A stretch of DNA of 64,000 nucleotides, taken from contig NZ_JAPEMC010000002.1 of NCBI RefSeq assembly GCF_026343115.1, positions 372,001-436,000 of the forward strand. Reading direction: 5' to 3'. Shown piece after piece: positions 44,429 through 53,498 of this stretch. The notes beneath the pieces are model-generated. The model had not been told where the DNA came from and did no database searches. It saw only the letters and a list, made by a program, of their open reading frames with translations. The translations under genes were made by a program, and so were the position numbers. Origin of the DNA: Streptomyces sp. NBC_00102 (GTDB lineage Bacteria > Actinomycetota > Actinomycetes > Streptomycetales > Streptomycetaceae). How positions within the stretch are numbered: the first letter of the stretch is position 1; each line of letters begins with the position of its first letter.

Positions 44429-46513
44429 TCAGACGGCGTGACAGGCGTAGCTGTGGCCGGGCTGTCCGGCCACCGGCGTCGGCGCGGGGCGTTCGCTGCG
44501 ACAGCGCAGGCGTACGGACTCTTCGGCGAGGCGGTACAGCGGACATCGGTCGACGAAGACGCAGCCGGCGGGCAACCGGGTGGCGCTCGGCTGCTCGCCC
44601 TCCAGCACGACGCGTTCACGGTCGCGCTCCCGACGGGGGTCGGGCACCGGGATCGCCGACAACAGGGCCTTGGTGTACGGGTGGTGGGGATCGGCGAACA
44701 GACTCTCGGTGTCCCCGGTCTCGACGACGTGGCCCAGGTACATCACCGCGATGCGGTCGCAGACGTACCGGATCACGGCCAAGTCGTGCGCCACCACCAG
44801 GTAGGCGAGCCCGAGTTCACGCTTGAGCCGGGCCAGCAGGTTGATCACCCCGGCCTGTACGGAGACGTCGAGCGCGGAGAGTGGTTCGTCCAGGACCAGC
44901 AGTTTCGGCTCGGTAGCCAAGGCCCTTGCGATGCCGACCCGTTGACGCTGCCCGCCGGAGAGTGCCGCCGGGAAGCGGTCGCCCACCGCCGCGTCCAGGC
45001 CGACGAGCCGCAGCAGTTCGCTCGTCCGCGCGCGGATCGACTCGCGGTCCCGGCCGATCGCCCGCAACGGCTCGGCGAGCAGGTGGGACACGGGAAGCCG
45101 CGGATCCAGGGCACCCAGCGGGTCCTGCATCACGATCTGCACGTCCCGCCGCAACTCCCTGGCCTCGGCGGCGGTTCTGAGGGTGGCGAGGTCCCGTCCG
45201 GCGATCTCGACGCGGCCTCCCTCGGGCTTTCGCAGGCGGAGGATCTCCAGCAGGGTGGTGGTTTTTCCGCTGCCCGACTCGCCGACCAGGCCCAGGGTTT
45301 CGCCTGCGCGGAGCTCGAACCCCACCCCGTTGACGGCGCGCAGGGTGCCGACCCGGCGCTTGACGACGGCGCCCCTGGTGACGGGGAAGGTCTTGACGAG
45401 ATCCTCCACCCGCAGGACGACCTCGCCCGTACCGGCGCCCGGCACACCGGAGGCGGGTGCGACGGGGGCGACGTCCCCGGCGGGGTCCAGGGTGCCGCCG
45501 TACGTCTCCTCGGCGCGCAGGCAGGCCACCTCGCCGTGCTTGCCGATGCTCCGCAGGGCGGGTTCGCCGTCGTGGCAGGCGTCGAGGGCGACCGCGCACC
45601 GGGGCGCGAAGGGACAGCCCGCACCCAGGCCCACCAGGGAGGGCGGCTCCCCGGAGATCGGGACGAGGGGCCGGTGTACCCCGCTGTCCACGGTCGGCAC
45701 GGCGGCCAGCAGCCGTGCGGTGTACGGCATCGCCGGCCGGCGGAACAGCTCGTCGACGCCCGCGCGCTCCACGATGCGGCCCGCGTACATCACCGCGACC
45801 TCGTCCGCGTGACCGGCGACGACCCCCAGGTCGTGGGTGATCAGGACGAGACCGGCGCCGGTCTCGCGCTGGGCGAGCCGGAGGACGTCGAGGATCTGGG
45901 CCTGCACGGTGACGTCGAGCGCGGTGGTGGGTTCGTCGGCCACGAGGACCGACGGCTCGTTGGCGATCGCCAGGGCGATGACGACGCGCTGGCGCATCCC
46001 GCCGGAGAACTCGTGCGGGAAGGAGGCGGCCCGCTCGCGAGGGTCCGGAATGCCGACGAGGTCGAGCAGCTCCACCGCCCGCTCCAGGGCAGCCCGCTTC
46101 GACAGCCGCTGGTGGACCCGGATCGCGTCGGAGAGCTGCCGGCCCACGGAGAAGATCGGGGTGAGCGCGGACAGCGGGTCCTGGAACACCATGCCGATGG
46201 AGTCGCCCCGGATGCCGGAGAGCTCCTTGTCCCCGAGCCCGACCAGGTCCCGGCCGCCCAGCAGCACCTGTCCCCGCAGCTCCGCGGCGGGCGGAAGCAG
46301 CCCCATGATGCCCATCGCGGTGGCCGACTTCCCCGAGCCCGACTCGCCGACGATCCCGAGCGTCCGGCCCGGCAGCAGGTCGAATCCGACCCCGCGCACC
46401 GCCTCCACGCGGCCCGCCTCGGAGGGGAAGGAGATCCGCAGATCGCGTACCGAGAGCACCGGGGTGGCGGTGGTGGGCGGTACGGGCCCGGGCAGCGGAG
46501 TCGTGAGAGTCAT
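44429..46513 (-). CDS. Fused double ATPase of a peptide-type ABC importer (DppD-DppF-like)
   Basis: A 694-residue protein with two complete ABC domains, usually two separate proteins. Domain 1 (~20-260): GESGSGKSATAMGIMG, signature FSGGMRQRVVIALAI, VADEPTTALD, then the Cys-bearing oligopeptide tail GCPFAPRCAVALDACHDG. Domain 2 (~370-620): GESGSGKTTTLLEILRL, LSGGQRQRVGIARAL, LVLDEPLSALD, tail GCVFVDRCPLYRLAEESVRL. It energises uptake with the permeases at 46510 and 47441. ATGA overlap with the upstream permease gene. The fusion is common in actinobacteria. Confidence 0.93.
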   Translation of the reverse strand: MTLTTPLPGPVPPTTATPVLSVRDLRISFPSEAGRVEAVRGVGFDLLPGRTLGIVGESGSGKSATAMGIMGLLPPAAELRGQVLLGGRDLVGLGDKELSGIRGDSIGMVFQDPLSALTPIFSVGRQLSDAIRVHQRLSKRAALERAVELLDLVGIPDPRERAASFPHEFSGGMRQRVVIALAIANEPSVLVADEPTTALDVTVQAQILDVLRLAQRETGAGLVLITHDLGVVAGHADEVAVMYAGRIVERAGVDELFRRPAMPYTARLLAAVPTVDSGVHRPLVPISGEPPSLVGLGAGCPFAPRCAVALDACHDGEPALRSIGKHGEVACLRAEETYGGTLDPAGDVAPVAPASGVPGAGTGEVVLRVEDLVKTFPVTRGAVVKRRVGTLRAVNGVGFELRAGETLGLVGESGSGKTTTLLEILRLRKPEGGRVEIAGRDLATLRTAAEARELRRDVQIVMQDPLGALDPRLPVSHLLAEPLRAIGRDRESIRARTSELLRLVGLDAAVGDRFPAALSGGQRQRVGIARALATEPKLLVLDEPLSALDVSVQAGVINLLARLKRELGLAYLVVAHDLAVIRYVCDRIAVMYLGHVVETGDTESLFADPHHPYTKALLSAIPVPDPRRERDRERVVLEGEQPSATRLPAGCVFVDRCPLYRLAEESVRLRCRSERPAPTPVAGQPGHSYACHAV

Positions 46514-47439
46514 CGTCGGCCTCCCGCCGCACCGGTCGCGGACGTGGGATCGAGGGCGTCCCGCAGACCGTCGCCGATGAAGGTCATCGACACGGTGAGC
46601 AGCACCACCAGCCCCGCGGGGAAGGCGAAGAGCCAGGGCGCGCTGGTGATGGTCCCGGCCCCGTCCGCGAGCATGGTGCCGAGCGAGACGTCCGGGGTCT
46701 GGACCCCGAACCCGAGGAAGGAGAGCGCTGTCTCGCTGAGCACGGTGGCGACGACTCCGAGGGTCAGATTGACGATGAGCAGCGAGCCGAGGTTGGGGAT
46801 GATGTGGCGCAGGATGATGCGCAGCGGTCGTACGCCCATGAACTCCGCCGCCGTGACGTAGTCCCGCTCCCGCAGGGAGGTCGACACCGACCAGATCACA
46901 CGCGCCGTGGACATCCAGCCGAACACCGTCAGCACGACGATGAGGACCCTCCAGTCGCCGGCCAGGCGGTGGGAGACCAGGGCGAGGATGAGGAAGCTGG
47001 GGACGACCAGCAGGAAGTGGATGACGGCGAGTGTCGCCTTCTCCGTCCGGCCGCCGAAGTACGCGGCACCGGAACCGACGACCGCCGCCACCGCGACGGT
47101 CAGGACCGAGACGCTGACCGCGATGACCAGGGACCGCTGGAGGCCGTGCACGGCGGACGCGTAAATGTCGTTGCCGCCCTGATTGGTCCCGAACCAGTGC
47201 GCGGAGGAGGGGGGTTGGGTGAGTGCCGCGAAGTCGGCGTCGGAGTACGCGTACGGGGCGAGGAGCCCGCCGAAGGCCGTGAAGAGCACCAGCGCCACGA
47301 AGATCACCACACCGACGACGGCGAGCCGGTTGCGCAGGAACCGCCGCAGATGGAGCCGGGCGAGGCCGAGATGCCGGCCGTCCCCGTCGGTGGGGGACAC
47401 GGTGGGGGAGGGGGTGTGGGCCGTCAGGTCCGTCGCCAC
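46510..47439 (-). CDS. ABC permease, DppC-like
   Basis: A 309-residue membrane protein with an N-terminal cytoplasmic segment, ~6 helices (VVGVVIFVALVLFTAFGGLL first), and the coupling loop EFMGVRPLRIILRHIIPNLG that contacts the ATPase. DVSLGTMLADGAGTI near the end is the usual DppC extracellular segment. It starts 1 bp after DppB and overlaps the ATPase gene by 4 bp. Confidence 0.92.
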   Translation of the reverse strand: MATDLTAHTPSPTVSPTDGDGRHLGLARLHLRRFLRNRLAVVGVVIFVALVLFTAFGGLLAPYAYSDADFAALTQPPSSAHWFGTNQGGNDIYASAVHGLQRSLVIAVSVSVLTVAVAAVVGSGAAYFGGRTEKATLAVIHFLLVVPSFLILALVSHRLAGDWRVLIVVLTVFGWMSTARVIWSVSTSLRERDYVTAAEFMGVRPLRIILRHIIPNLGSLLIVNLTLGVVATVLSETALSFLGFGVQTPDVSLGTMLADGAGTITSAPWLFAFPAGLVVLLTVSMTFIGDGLRDALDPTSATGAAGGRR

Positions 47440-47440
47440 G

Positions 47441-48424
47441 TCAGCTCACCCGCACTCTCGGATCGAGGAAGACGGTGGCGATGTCCGCGAGGATCGCCCC
47501 GATCGCTGTCAGGGCCGCCGCGAAGGCGGCCGTGGCGACCGCGCCGTGCACGTCGTTCTTGCTGATGGTCTGGATGAAGTAGCGGCCCATGCCGTTCCAG
47601 CCGAAGATCGTCTCGGTGATCACGGCGCCGGTGAAGAGGGCCGGGATGCTGAACGCCACCGAGGTCGCCGTGGGGATGAGAGCGGCCCGCAGGGCGTGCC
47701 GCCGGACGGCCTGGGCCCGGGTGAGACCGGTGGCCCGGGCGGTCCGTACGAAGTCCGCGTCGATGGTGTCGAGCAGCAGTGAGCGCTGCGTCAGGTGGTA
47801 GCCGACGTAACCCATCAGGGTCAGCGTGAGCGTCGGCAGGACGAGATGGAGGAGCCGGTCGCCGATCAACGGCAACAGCCCTTCCACGCCGGGGGAGTTC
47901 TCCCCGGCCACGGGGAGGAGGTGCGTCCCGGTGTGCTGGTTGAGCCAGATGGCGACGAAGACCACCGCCAGCGCGGCGACGGACGTGGGCACGTTGAACA
48001 CCGCGATGGACACGGCCTGCGAGACCCGGTCGGCCCAGCCGTACTGCCGGGAGGCGGTATACACCCCCAGTCCGACGCCGACGACCACGGACAGCACGGT
48101 CGCGATGAGGACCAACTCGGCGCTCACCAGGGACCGGTAGCCGATCTCCCCGTTGACCCGGACGCCGGTGGGGGACTTCCCCCAGTCGAAGTGAAGCACC
48201 ACCGAGGTGAACCAGTCCCACCACCGGTGCACCACCGGCACCCGGGGATCCAGGTTGTACGGAGCGAGGGCCCGGTCGATCTGCGCCTCGCTGCGCACCG
48301 GGCGCAGCTCCTTGAAGTTCGATCGTGGGTCGAGGAACCAACTGGCGAGAAAGTACGTCGCGTTGGTCGCCACGACGATCATCAGGAGCCAGCCCGCGAT
48401 CTTCCGGGTCACATGGCGGAGCAT
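47441..48424 (-). CDS. ABC permease, DppB-like
   Basis: A 327-residue membrane protein with helices from IAGWLLMIVVATNATYFLAS to AAFAAALTAIGAILADIATV and coupling loop RATGLTRAQAVRRHALRAAL. First gene of the operon. ATG 48424 follows GGAGA. The frame is open to 48703, but that part (Ala/Thr/Ile repeats, then His/Pro-rich) comes from the repeat and G-rich region and lacks membrane-protein character, so it is left out. Upstream lies an exceptional G-quadruplex candidate. Confidence 0.9.
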   Translation of the reverse strand: MLRHVTRKIAGWLLMIVVATNATYFLASWFLDPRSNFKELRPVRSEAQIDRALAPYNLDPRVPVVHRWWDWFTSVVLHFDWGKSPTGVRVNGEIGYRSLVSAELVLIATVLSVVVGVGLGVYTASRQYGWADRVSQAVSIAVFNVPTSVAALAVVFVAIWLNQHTGTHLLPVAGENSPGVEGLLPLIGDRLLHLVLPTLTLTLMGYVGYHLTQRSLLLDTIDADFVRTARATGLTRAQAVRRHALRAALIPTATSVAFSIPALFTGAVITETIFGWNGMGRYFIQTISKNDVHGAVATAAFAAALTAIGAILADIATVFLDPRVRVS

Positions 48425-48446
48425 CGGCGGTGTCTCCGTGACGCGT

Positions 48447-48475
48447 GGGGGGTCAGGGGTGTGGGGGTATGGGGG
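48447..48475 (+). promoter_or_regulatory. Four-run G-quadruplex candidate upstream of dppB
   Basis: Runs of 6, 4, 5 and 5 Gs separated by 3-base loops TCA, TGT and TAT, only 23 bp before the dppB start codon, on the strand that is template for dppB. Further G runs continue to 48542. Confidence 0.7.
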
Positions 48476-48625
48476 TGGCGATGCGCGGGCATGGGGCCTT
48501 CTGGGGGGTGGGGGGTGCGTCGAGGTGGGGGTGGCGTGGGGGTGTGCCGAGGTGCGGGCGCCATTCTGGTGCGGGTCCCCGGGAGGGTGCCAGCGTTTCG
48601 TGGTTCCGTCATGATCCTGAAACGC

Positions 48626-48730
48626 CGCCGTAGCAATCGCCGCCGTAGCAATCGACGCCGTAGCAATCGCCGCTGTGACGACCGCCGCTGTGACGACTGC
48701 CACTGTGGCGACTGCCGCCGTGACGACCGC
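48626..48730. repeat. Seven degenerate 15-bp tandem repeats
   Basis: Units begin every 15 bases from 48626, of type CGCCGTAGCAATCGC in the first three and CGCTGTGACGACCGC in later ones; an eighth decayed unit follows. In the minus-strand frame open upstream of dppB they would encode Ala-Ala-Ile-Ala-Thr steps. Confidence 0.85.
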
Positions 48731-48884
48731 CGCCGAGGCGGACGCTGTCCCGGCGGACCCCGCCGCGGTGGGTGCGGCGGTGGACGATGCCGCGGTGCGG
48801 ATGCCGTGGTATGTCGGCGCCCGCCCGGATCACGGTCGGTAAAACCGTGGCCCTGGTTCGGTCGGCGCACGGCAGAATCCCCCC

Positions 48885-51800
48885 ATGACCGACAACCGGC
48901 CGCTGGTGCTGGCCTGCGCCCTGCTCGACAGCCTCGATCCCCTTCCGTACCCCGCCCGCATGAGGGAACTGGCCGACCACGCGCGGCGGTTGGCCGACGA
49001 TGGTGAACTCCGCCAGGTGCTGGAGGAGTTGGAGGACGGCGAGCCGTACGAACGGGGCGTGGCCGTGCTCGCGGCGGCGGCGGGCGGCGACCGGGAGTGG
49101 GTGGCCCGGCACATCGCCGACGAGGACCCCTTCGTCCGGGGCCAGGCGCTGCGGGTGGCGGACGCGCTCGGGGTGCCCGACGCGGCGTTCGAGGAGGCGA
49201 TGGCGGACGCGCCGGCCGCGGTACGCCTCCGGCTGATCCGCGCGGTCGTCGCGGGCCGCCGCACCGCACTCGCCGACCGGCTGATCGTCTCGCTGCGGGA
49301 CACCTGGGGAGACGCGGAGGCGGCCCGGATGCTGCCCGGCTGCTCACCGGAGGCGGTGACGGCCCTGCTGCCGGACCTCGTCCACGCGGTCGCCTGCTGG
49401 TCCTCCCTCGGGCGCCGCCACCCCGGCCCCCTGCTCGACCGGGCGGCCCGCGAACTCGCCGGGCTTCCGGAGGACCTGCGCGACGCCTGGTGGCGGAGTC
49501 ACGGACACGGCAGAGTGGTCGCGGCGGCGGCCGGGCGGCTGCCGCACCGCGTCCTCGACCTGCTGGAGAAGTACCCGCCCGCACGCCTGCCCGCCGCCCT
49601 CCAGGGCAGCCTCGGTCCGCTCGTCACCGCCGACCCCGGGCGCTTCATCGGCCTGTTCCTCGGCCCGGGCCGCACCGAGTTCCCCCGGAGCGGCGTCATC
49701 AGCGCCACGCTGCTGCAACGGCTCGCCCGGACCGCGCCGGAAGGGCGGCTGGTCGCGCTCGGCAGAGCGCTGGACGACGACTCCGCCACCCTGGCGCGAC
49801 TGCTGCACGCCCTGCCGCCCGGCCGGCGGGAGTCCTTCCACGCGTCCGTCACCGACCGGCACCCCGCCGGATCCACCGGCATCCCCGTCGATTCCACGGT
49901 GCTGGACGCACTGCCGCGCGACCGGGTCGCGGCGACGGCCCGGCGCATGGCCGTCTGGGCCCGCGAGCACGGCGAACCCTGGGACACCGTCCTGCTCGCC
50001 GAGTCCTACCTGCCCGCCGAAGAGGTACGCGAACGCCTGCTCACCGCCGTCCGCCGGCCGGCCGCCGAGGACCGCGCGACGGCCTGGAGCCTGCTGATCC
50101 GCAACGCCGGACGCTCCGGCGAACCCACCACCGTGCACGCCGTACTCGACGACATGGGGCGGCTGCGCGACGAACGCGAACCCGTGCGCACCGCCGCGCT
50201 GCGCGCCCTCCTCGACACCCCGCCCGTCCTTTTCACCGCAGCCTCGGAGCCCCTGCTCGACCGGATCGCCACCGACGCCGTGGAGGCCCGCGACTCCTCC
50301 GCCGCCACCCGCGCCGCGCTCGGCTCCCTCGCCGTGACCGTCCTGCGCGAACACGCCGCCACCGGCAGCCGGACCCTGGTCAGCTGGTCCCTGCGCACCC
50401 TCGTCCGGCTCACCGGGTCCACCGGCGGCGCCGACCTCGGACGGCTCGACCGCACCCTGCGCCGGGGCCAGGAACACCAGGTGTTCGAAGCGCTGCGCAC
50501 CTGGCTGGAGGCGGGCGCCGAGCGATCCGACTACGGGCTGGTGCTGGCAATGGCCCGGGCGGCGGGACGCCGTGCCGAAGGGATGGCCGAACTCCAGGAC
50601 CTGCTCCGGCAGGCCGTCAGGTACGGCGACGTCCCGACCGCCCGGGCGGCGATCACCCTGTACCTGGAACCGCTCCGGCAGCGCGACGCCCGCGTCGAAG
50701 AGGTGCTGGACCGCGACCGCTCAGCCCTCGCGATCCCCGCCGTGTGGCGAGTCGTCGCGCGGCGCCGCACCGATCTTCTCGACGGGGTGCTCGGCGGACA
50801 GGTGCCGTCGGGCAGGTTCGCCACCCGCGCCTCCGAGCGGACCGTGCCGGTCGGACACGAGACCGCCCTCTGGACGCCCGGGCAGCAGAAGGCAGCCCTG
50901 CGCGGGCTGGAGCGGACGGCCGACGACGAGGGGCTGCCGCAGTCGTCCCGGGCCGCCGCCGTCGCGCGGCTGGCCGCCGTACCGGGCGCGGGCACCGCGG
51001 CGCTGCGCGCCCGGGCCGGCTCCCCGGACGTGGTCCTGGCCGAAGCGGCCCTCGCCGCCCTGGCCCGTACCGACCGCCCCGCCGACGCGCTGGACGAGCT
51101 GCTCGCCCACGCCGGCGGCGACCGGGCGCGCGTCGCGGTCTTCGCGGCGTCCCGCGCCTCGCGGTCGGTGCGTCCCTCCCGGCTCGCCGGAGTCCTGGCC
51201 GCACGGACCGCCCCCGGTACCGGGAAGGTGACCGCCCGCAAGGAGATGGTGCGGCTCGCCGCCGCCAGGCTGCCGCTGGAGCGCGCCGCCGAGGTGGTCG
51301 CCGACGCCTACGCAGAAGCGGGCCAGCACCCCGACGTGCGGGCCGCCTGCGTCGCCTTCGCGCCCGGACTGCTCGGCGCGGAACGCATCTGGGAGATGCT
51401 CACCGACGCGGCGGGCAGCGAGACCGCGGTGCTGCGCGGGGCCGTACTGCGTCCCGCCCCCACCGTGCTGCCGGAACGGCACCGGGCCCGGTTCGCCCGG
51501 CTGGTCCAGGAGGTGAGCACCACCGGCGACCCCGAACAGGCCGCCGTCGCCCACCGGGCGCTGGCCCGCTGGCTGCCCTGGGCCCCCGGCGCGAGCGAGG
51601 TGCTGCTCGCCGCCGTCACCGACCTCGACCGGCGGGGCGGCTGGACCGCCGCGGCGGACGCCCTCACCGCGGTTGCCGCGGCGACCCCCGAAGCGGCCGA
51701 CGCACTGAACCGCACGTTCACCATGCTGGCCACCGACGACACCGCGGACGACGCGGGAGCCGAGCGCGACCGGCCGGGCCGTCAGCGCCTCGTCCACATG

Positions 51801-52283
51801 GTGCGGAAGCTCTCCGGCAGGTACGCACCGCCGACCGGGGCGGAACGCGCCCTGCTCGTCGGCGCGGCGGACCGCCTCGCCGGGCACCGCGACACCGTGC
51901 CGCAGGCCGCCGCCCTGCTGGTCCGGGCGATCGACCCGCACGCCGGCGCGGACGAGCTGCACGCCGGACTCGTCCGGCTCGCCGCCCTGCACGAGGGCCG
52001 GCCCGCACTGGCCGCCCGGAGCGCCCGCACTCTCGTCGGTCACCTCGTGAACGCGCGGCAGCACGGAGGCGGCGACCCGGACGTGCTCCTGACGGTGGTG
52101 GGCCGGCTCGCCGCGTCGGGCGCCGACCCCGCGCCGGGGCTGTTCGCCGTCGCGCTCACGGTGGCCGGCGGCCGGAGCACCGAGTGGACCGCCCCCTGGC
52201 GCACCCAGCTGCGGATGCTGCGCCAGCACCCGGCGGCGGACGTCCGGGACGCCGCGTACGAGGAGTGGACCGCACCGGAGTGA
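48885..52283 (+). CDS. Very large HEAT-like repeat protein (1132 aa)
   Basis: A 1132-residue protein, almost wholly helical, made of ~30-40-residue paired helices rich in Ala, Leu and Arg (for example LADHARRLADDGELRQVLEEL, DEDPFVRGQALRVADALG, AAVARLAAVPGAGTAALRARAG). The spacing matches HEAT/ARM-type superhelical scaffolds. No signal peptide, membrane segment, ATPase or protease motif is visible. ATG 48885 opens MTDNRPLVLACALLDSLD. It stands alone, divergent from the ABC operon. Such proteins bind other macromolecules; the partner is unknown. Confidence 0.85.
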   Translation: MTDNRPLVLACALLDSLDPLPYPARMRELADHARRLADDGELRQVLEELEDGEPYERGVAVLAAAAGGDREWVARHIADEDPFVRGQALRVADALGVPDAAFEEAMADAPAAVRLRLIRAVVAGRRTALADRLIVSLRDTWGDAEAARMLPGCSPEAVTALLPDLVHAVACWSSLGRRHPGPLLDRAARELAGLPEDLRDAWWRSHGHGRVVAAAAGRLPHRVLDLLEKYPPARLPAALQGSLGPLVTADPGRFIGLFLGPGRTEFPRSGVISATLLQRLARTAPEGRLVALGRALDDDSATLARLLHALPPGRRESFHASVTDRHPAGSTGIPVDSTVLDALPRDRVAATARRMAVWAREHGEPWDTVLLAESYLPAEEVRERLLTAVRRPAAEDRATAWSLLIRNAGRSGEPTTVHAVLDDMGRLRDEREPVRTAALRALLDTPPVLFTAASEPLLDRIATDAVEARDSSAATRAALGSLAVTVLREHAATGSRTLVSWSLRTLVRLTGSTGGADLGRLDRTLRRGQEHQVFEALRTWLEAGAERSDYGLVLAMARAAGRRAEGMAELQDLLRQAVRYGDVPTARAAITLYLEPLRQRDARVEEVLDRDRSALAIPAVWRVVARRRTDLLDGVLGGQVPSGRFATRASERTVPVGHETALWTPGQQKAALRGLERTADDEGLPQSSRAAAVARLAAVPGAGTAALRARAGSPDVVLAEAALAALARTDRPADALDELLAHAGGDRARVAVFAASRASRSVRPSRLAGVLAARTAPGTGKVTARKEMVRLAAARLPLERAAEVVADAYAEAGQHPDVRAACVAFAPGLLGAERIWEMLTDAAGSETAVLRGAVLRPAPTVLPERHRARFARLVQEVSTTGDPEQAAVAHRALARWLPWAPGASEVLLAAVTDLDRRGGWTAAADALTAVAAATPEAADALNRTFTMLATDDTADDAGAERDRPGRQRLVHMVRKLSGRYAPPTGAERALLVGAADRLAGHRDTVPQAAALLVRAIDPHAGADELHAGLVRLAALHEGRPALAARSARTLVGHLVNARQHGGGDPDVLLTVVGRLAASGADPAPGLFAVALTVAGGRSTEWTAPWRTQLRMLRQHPAADVRDAAYEEWTAPE

Positions 52284-52336
52284 CTCCCGGGCACGGGCGT
52301 ACGGCGGCGAGCCGGGGTGCGGCCGGTGCGCGGGAC

Positions 52337-53308
52337 TCAGCGTCCGCGTGCCGCCATGCGGGCCTTGCGGGCCGCGAGCTTCTCGTCGAACTTCGACGCC
52401 TCGCTGTCCAGGCCGCCCATGTACAGGCCGAGCTCCTCCTGCGCCTGGAGCCCCTCCGGGCCGAGCCCGTCGATGTCGAGGACCTTCAGGTAGCGGAGCA
52501 CGGGCTGGATCACGTCGTCGTGGTGGATGCGCATGTTGTAGATCTCGCCGATCGCCATCTGCGCGGCGGCGCGTTCGAAGCCGGGCATGCCGTGTCCGGG
52601 CATCCGGAAGTTGACGACCACGTCCCGCACGGCCTGCATGGTGAGGTCCGGGGCGAGCTCGAAGGCGGCGCCCAGGAGGTTCCGGTAGAACACCATGTGC
52701 AGGTTCTCGTCGGTGGCGATGCGCGCGAGCATCCGGTCGCAGACCGGGTCGCCCGACTGGTGGCCCGTGTTGCGGTGCGAGACTCGGGTGGCCAGCTCCT
52801 GGAAGGCGACGTACGCGACGGAGTGCAGCATCGAGTGCCGGTTGTCGGACTCGAACCCCTCCGCCATGTGCGCCATCCGGAACTGCTCCAGCTTGTCCGG
52901 GTCGACCGCGCGCGAGGTCAGCAGGTAGTCGCGCATCACGATGCCGTGGCGGCCCTCCTCGGCGGTCCAGCGGTGCACCCAGGTGCCCCAGGCGCCGTCG
53001 CGGCCGAAGAGCGAGGCGATCTCGTGGTGGTAACTGGGGAGGTTGTCCTCGGTCAGCAGGTTCACCACGAGGGCGACCTTGCCGATGTCCGTGACCTTCG
53101 ACTGGTCCGGGGCCCACGCCTCGCCGTCGTCGAAGATGCCCGGGAAGTTCCGGCCGTCGGAGAACGGCACGTACTCGTGGGGCATCCAGTCCTTGGCGAC
53201 CTTGAGATGGCGGTTGAGCTCCTTCTCCACCACCTCTTCCAGCGCGTACAGCAGCTGGGCGTCGGTCCACGCCTTCGAACTGCCGAGGTGGGGAGAGGTG
53301 ATCGTCAC
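52337..53308 (-). CDS. Acyl-ACP desaturase (stearoyl-ACP 9-desaturase family, DesA-like)
   Basis: A 323-residue ferritin-like di-iron enzyme that inserts a double bond into acyl-ACP. Iron-ligand helices are seen as EEVVEKELNRHLKVAKDW, EDNLPSYHHEI, WTAEEGRHGIVMRDYL and IATDENLHMVFY, giving the expected Glu, ExxH, Glu and ExxH sets. Plant-type length without a transit peptide. It is alone with its promoter, where three CGTAGGT half-sites form probable operator sequence for a TetR-type fatty-acid regulator. Confidence 0.93.
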   Translation of the reverse strand: MTITSPHLGSSKAWTDAQLLYALEEVVEKELNRHLKVAKDWMPHEYVPFSDGRNFPGIFDDGEAWAPDQSKVTDIGKVALVVNLLTEDNLPSYHHEIASLFGRDGAWGTWVHRWTAEEGRHGIVMRDYLLTSRAVDPDKLEQFRMAHMAEGFESDNRHSMLHSVAYVAFQELATRVSHRNTGHQSGDPVCDRMLARIATDENLHMVFYRNLLGAAFELAPDLTMQAVRDVVVNFRMPGHGMPGFERAAAQMAIGEIYNMRIHHDDVIQPVLRYLKVLDIDGLGPEGLQAQEELGLYMGGLDSEASKFDEKLAARKARMAARGR

Positions 53309-53334
53309 GGGGGCTCCTGGGGACGGGAGATTTA

Positions 53335-53368
53335 CCTACGGCTTCGTAGGTTACGTGTCCGTAGGTTA
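53335..53368. promoter_or_regulatory. Desaturase operator cluster (CGTAGGT half-sites)
   Basis: Palindrome CCTACG-GCTT-CGTAGG at 53335-53350, and a further direct half-site CGTAGGTTA at 53360-53368, 15 bp after the one at 53345. It lies 27-60 bp upstream of the desaturase start. TetR-family desaturase regulators use comparable sites. Confidence 0.7.
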
Positions 53369-53498
53369 AGGCCCGGTAAGCCCTCCGCCAAGCCTGGCCG
53401 GCGTCAAAGCCGCACTCCGGGGCCTTCCGGACGGTCTCCGGGCAGCCCGCGCGGGGGAGGGGCGGCTCCCGGCCGGAGCGGGCCGGGCGGTGCCCCTC

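Larger units (their letters stand above)
48425..48884. other. Intergenic region with G-quadruplex candidates and 15-bp repeats
   Basis: 460 bp between divergent genes. The half near dppB is a plus-strand G-rich stretch (48447-48542) with many runs of four to six Gs; the half near the HEAT protein holds 15-bp tandem repeats. No gene seen. Confidence 0.75.

Noticed and set aside
48425..48703. N-terminal extension of DppB
   Set aside because: Comes from the 15-bp repeats and G-rich block; no membrane or signal character, and a good start with GGAGA exists at 48424.
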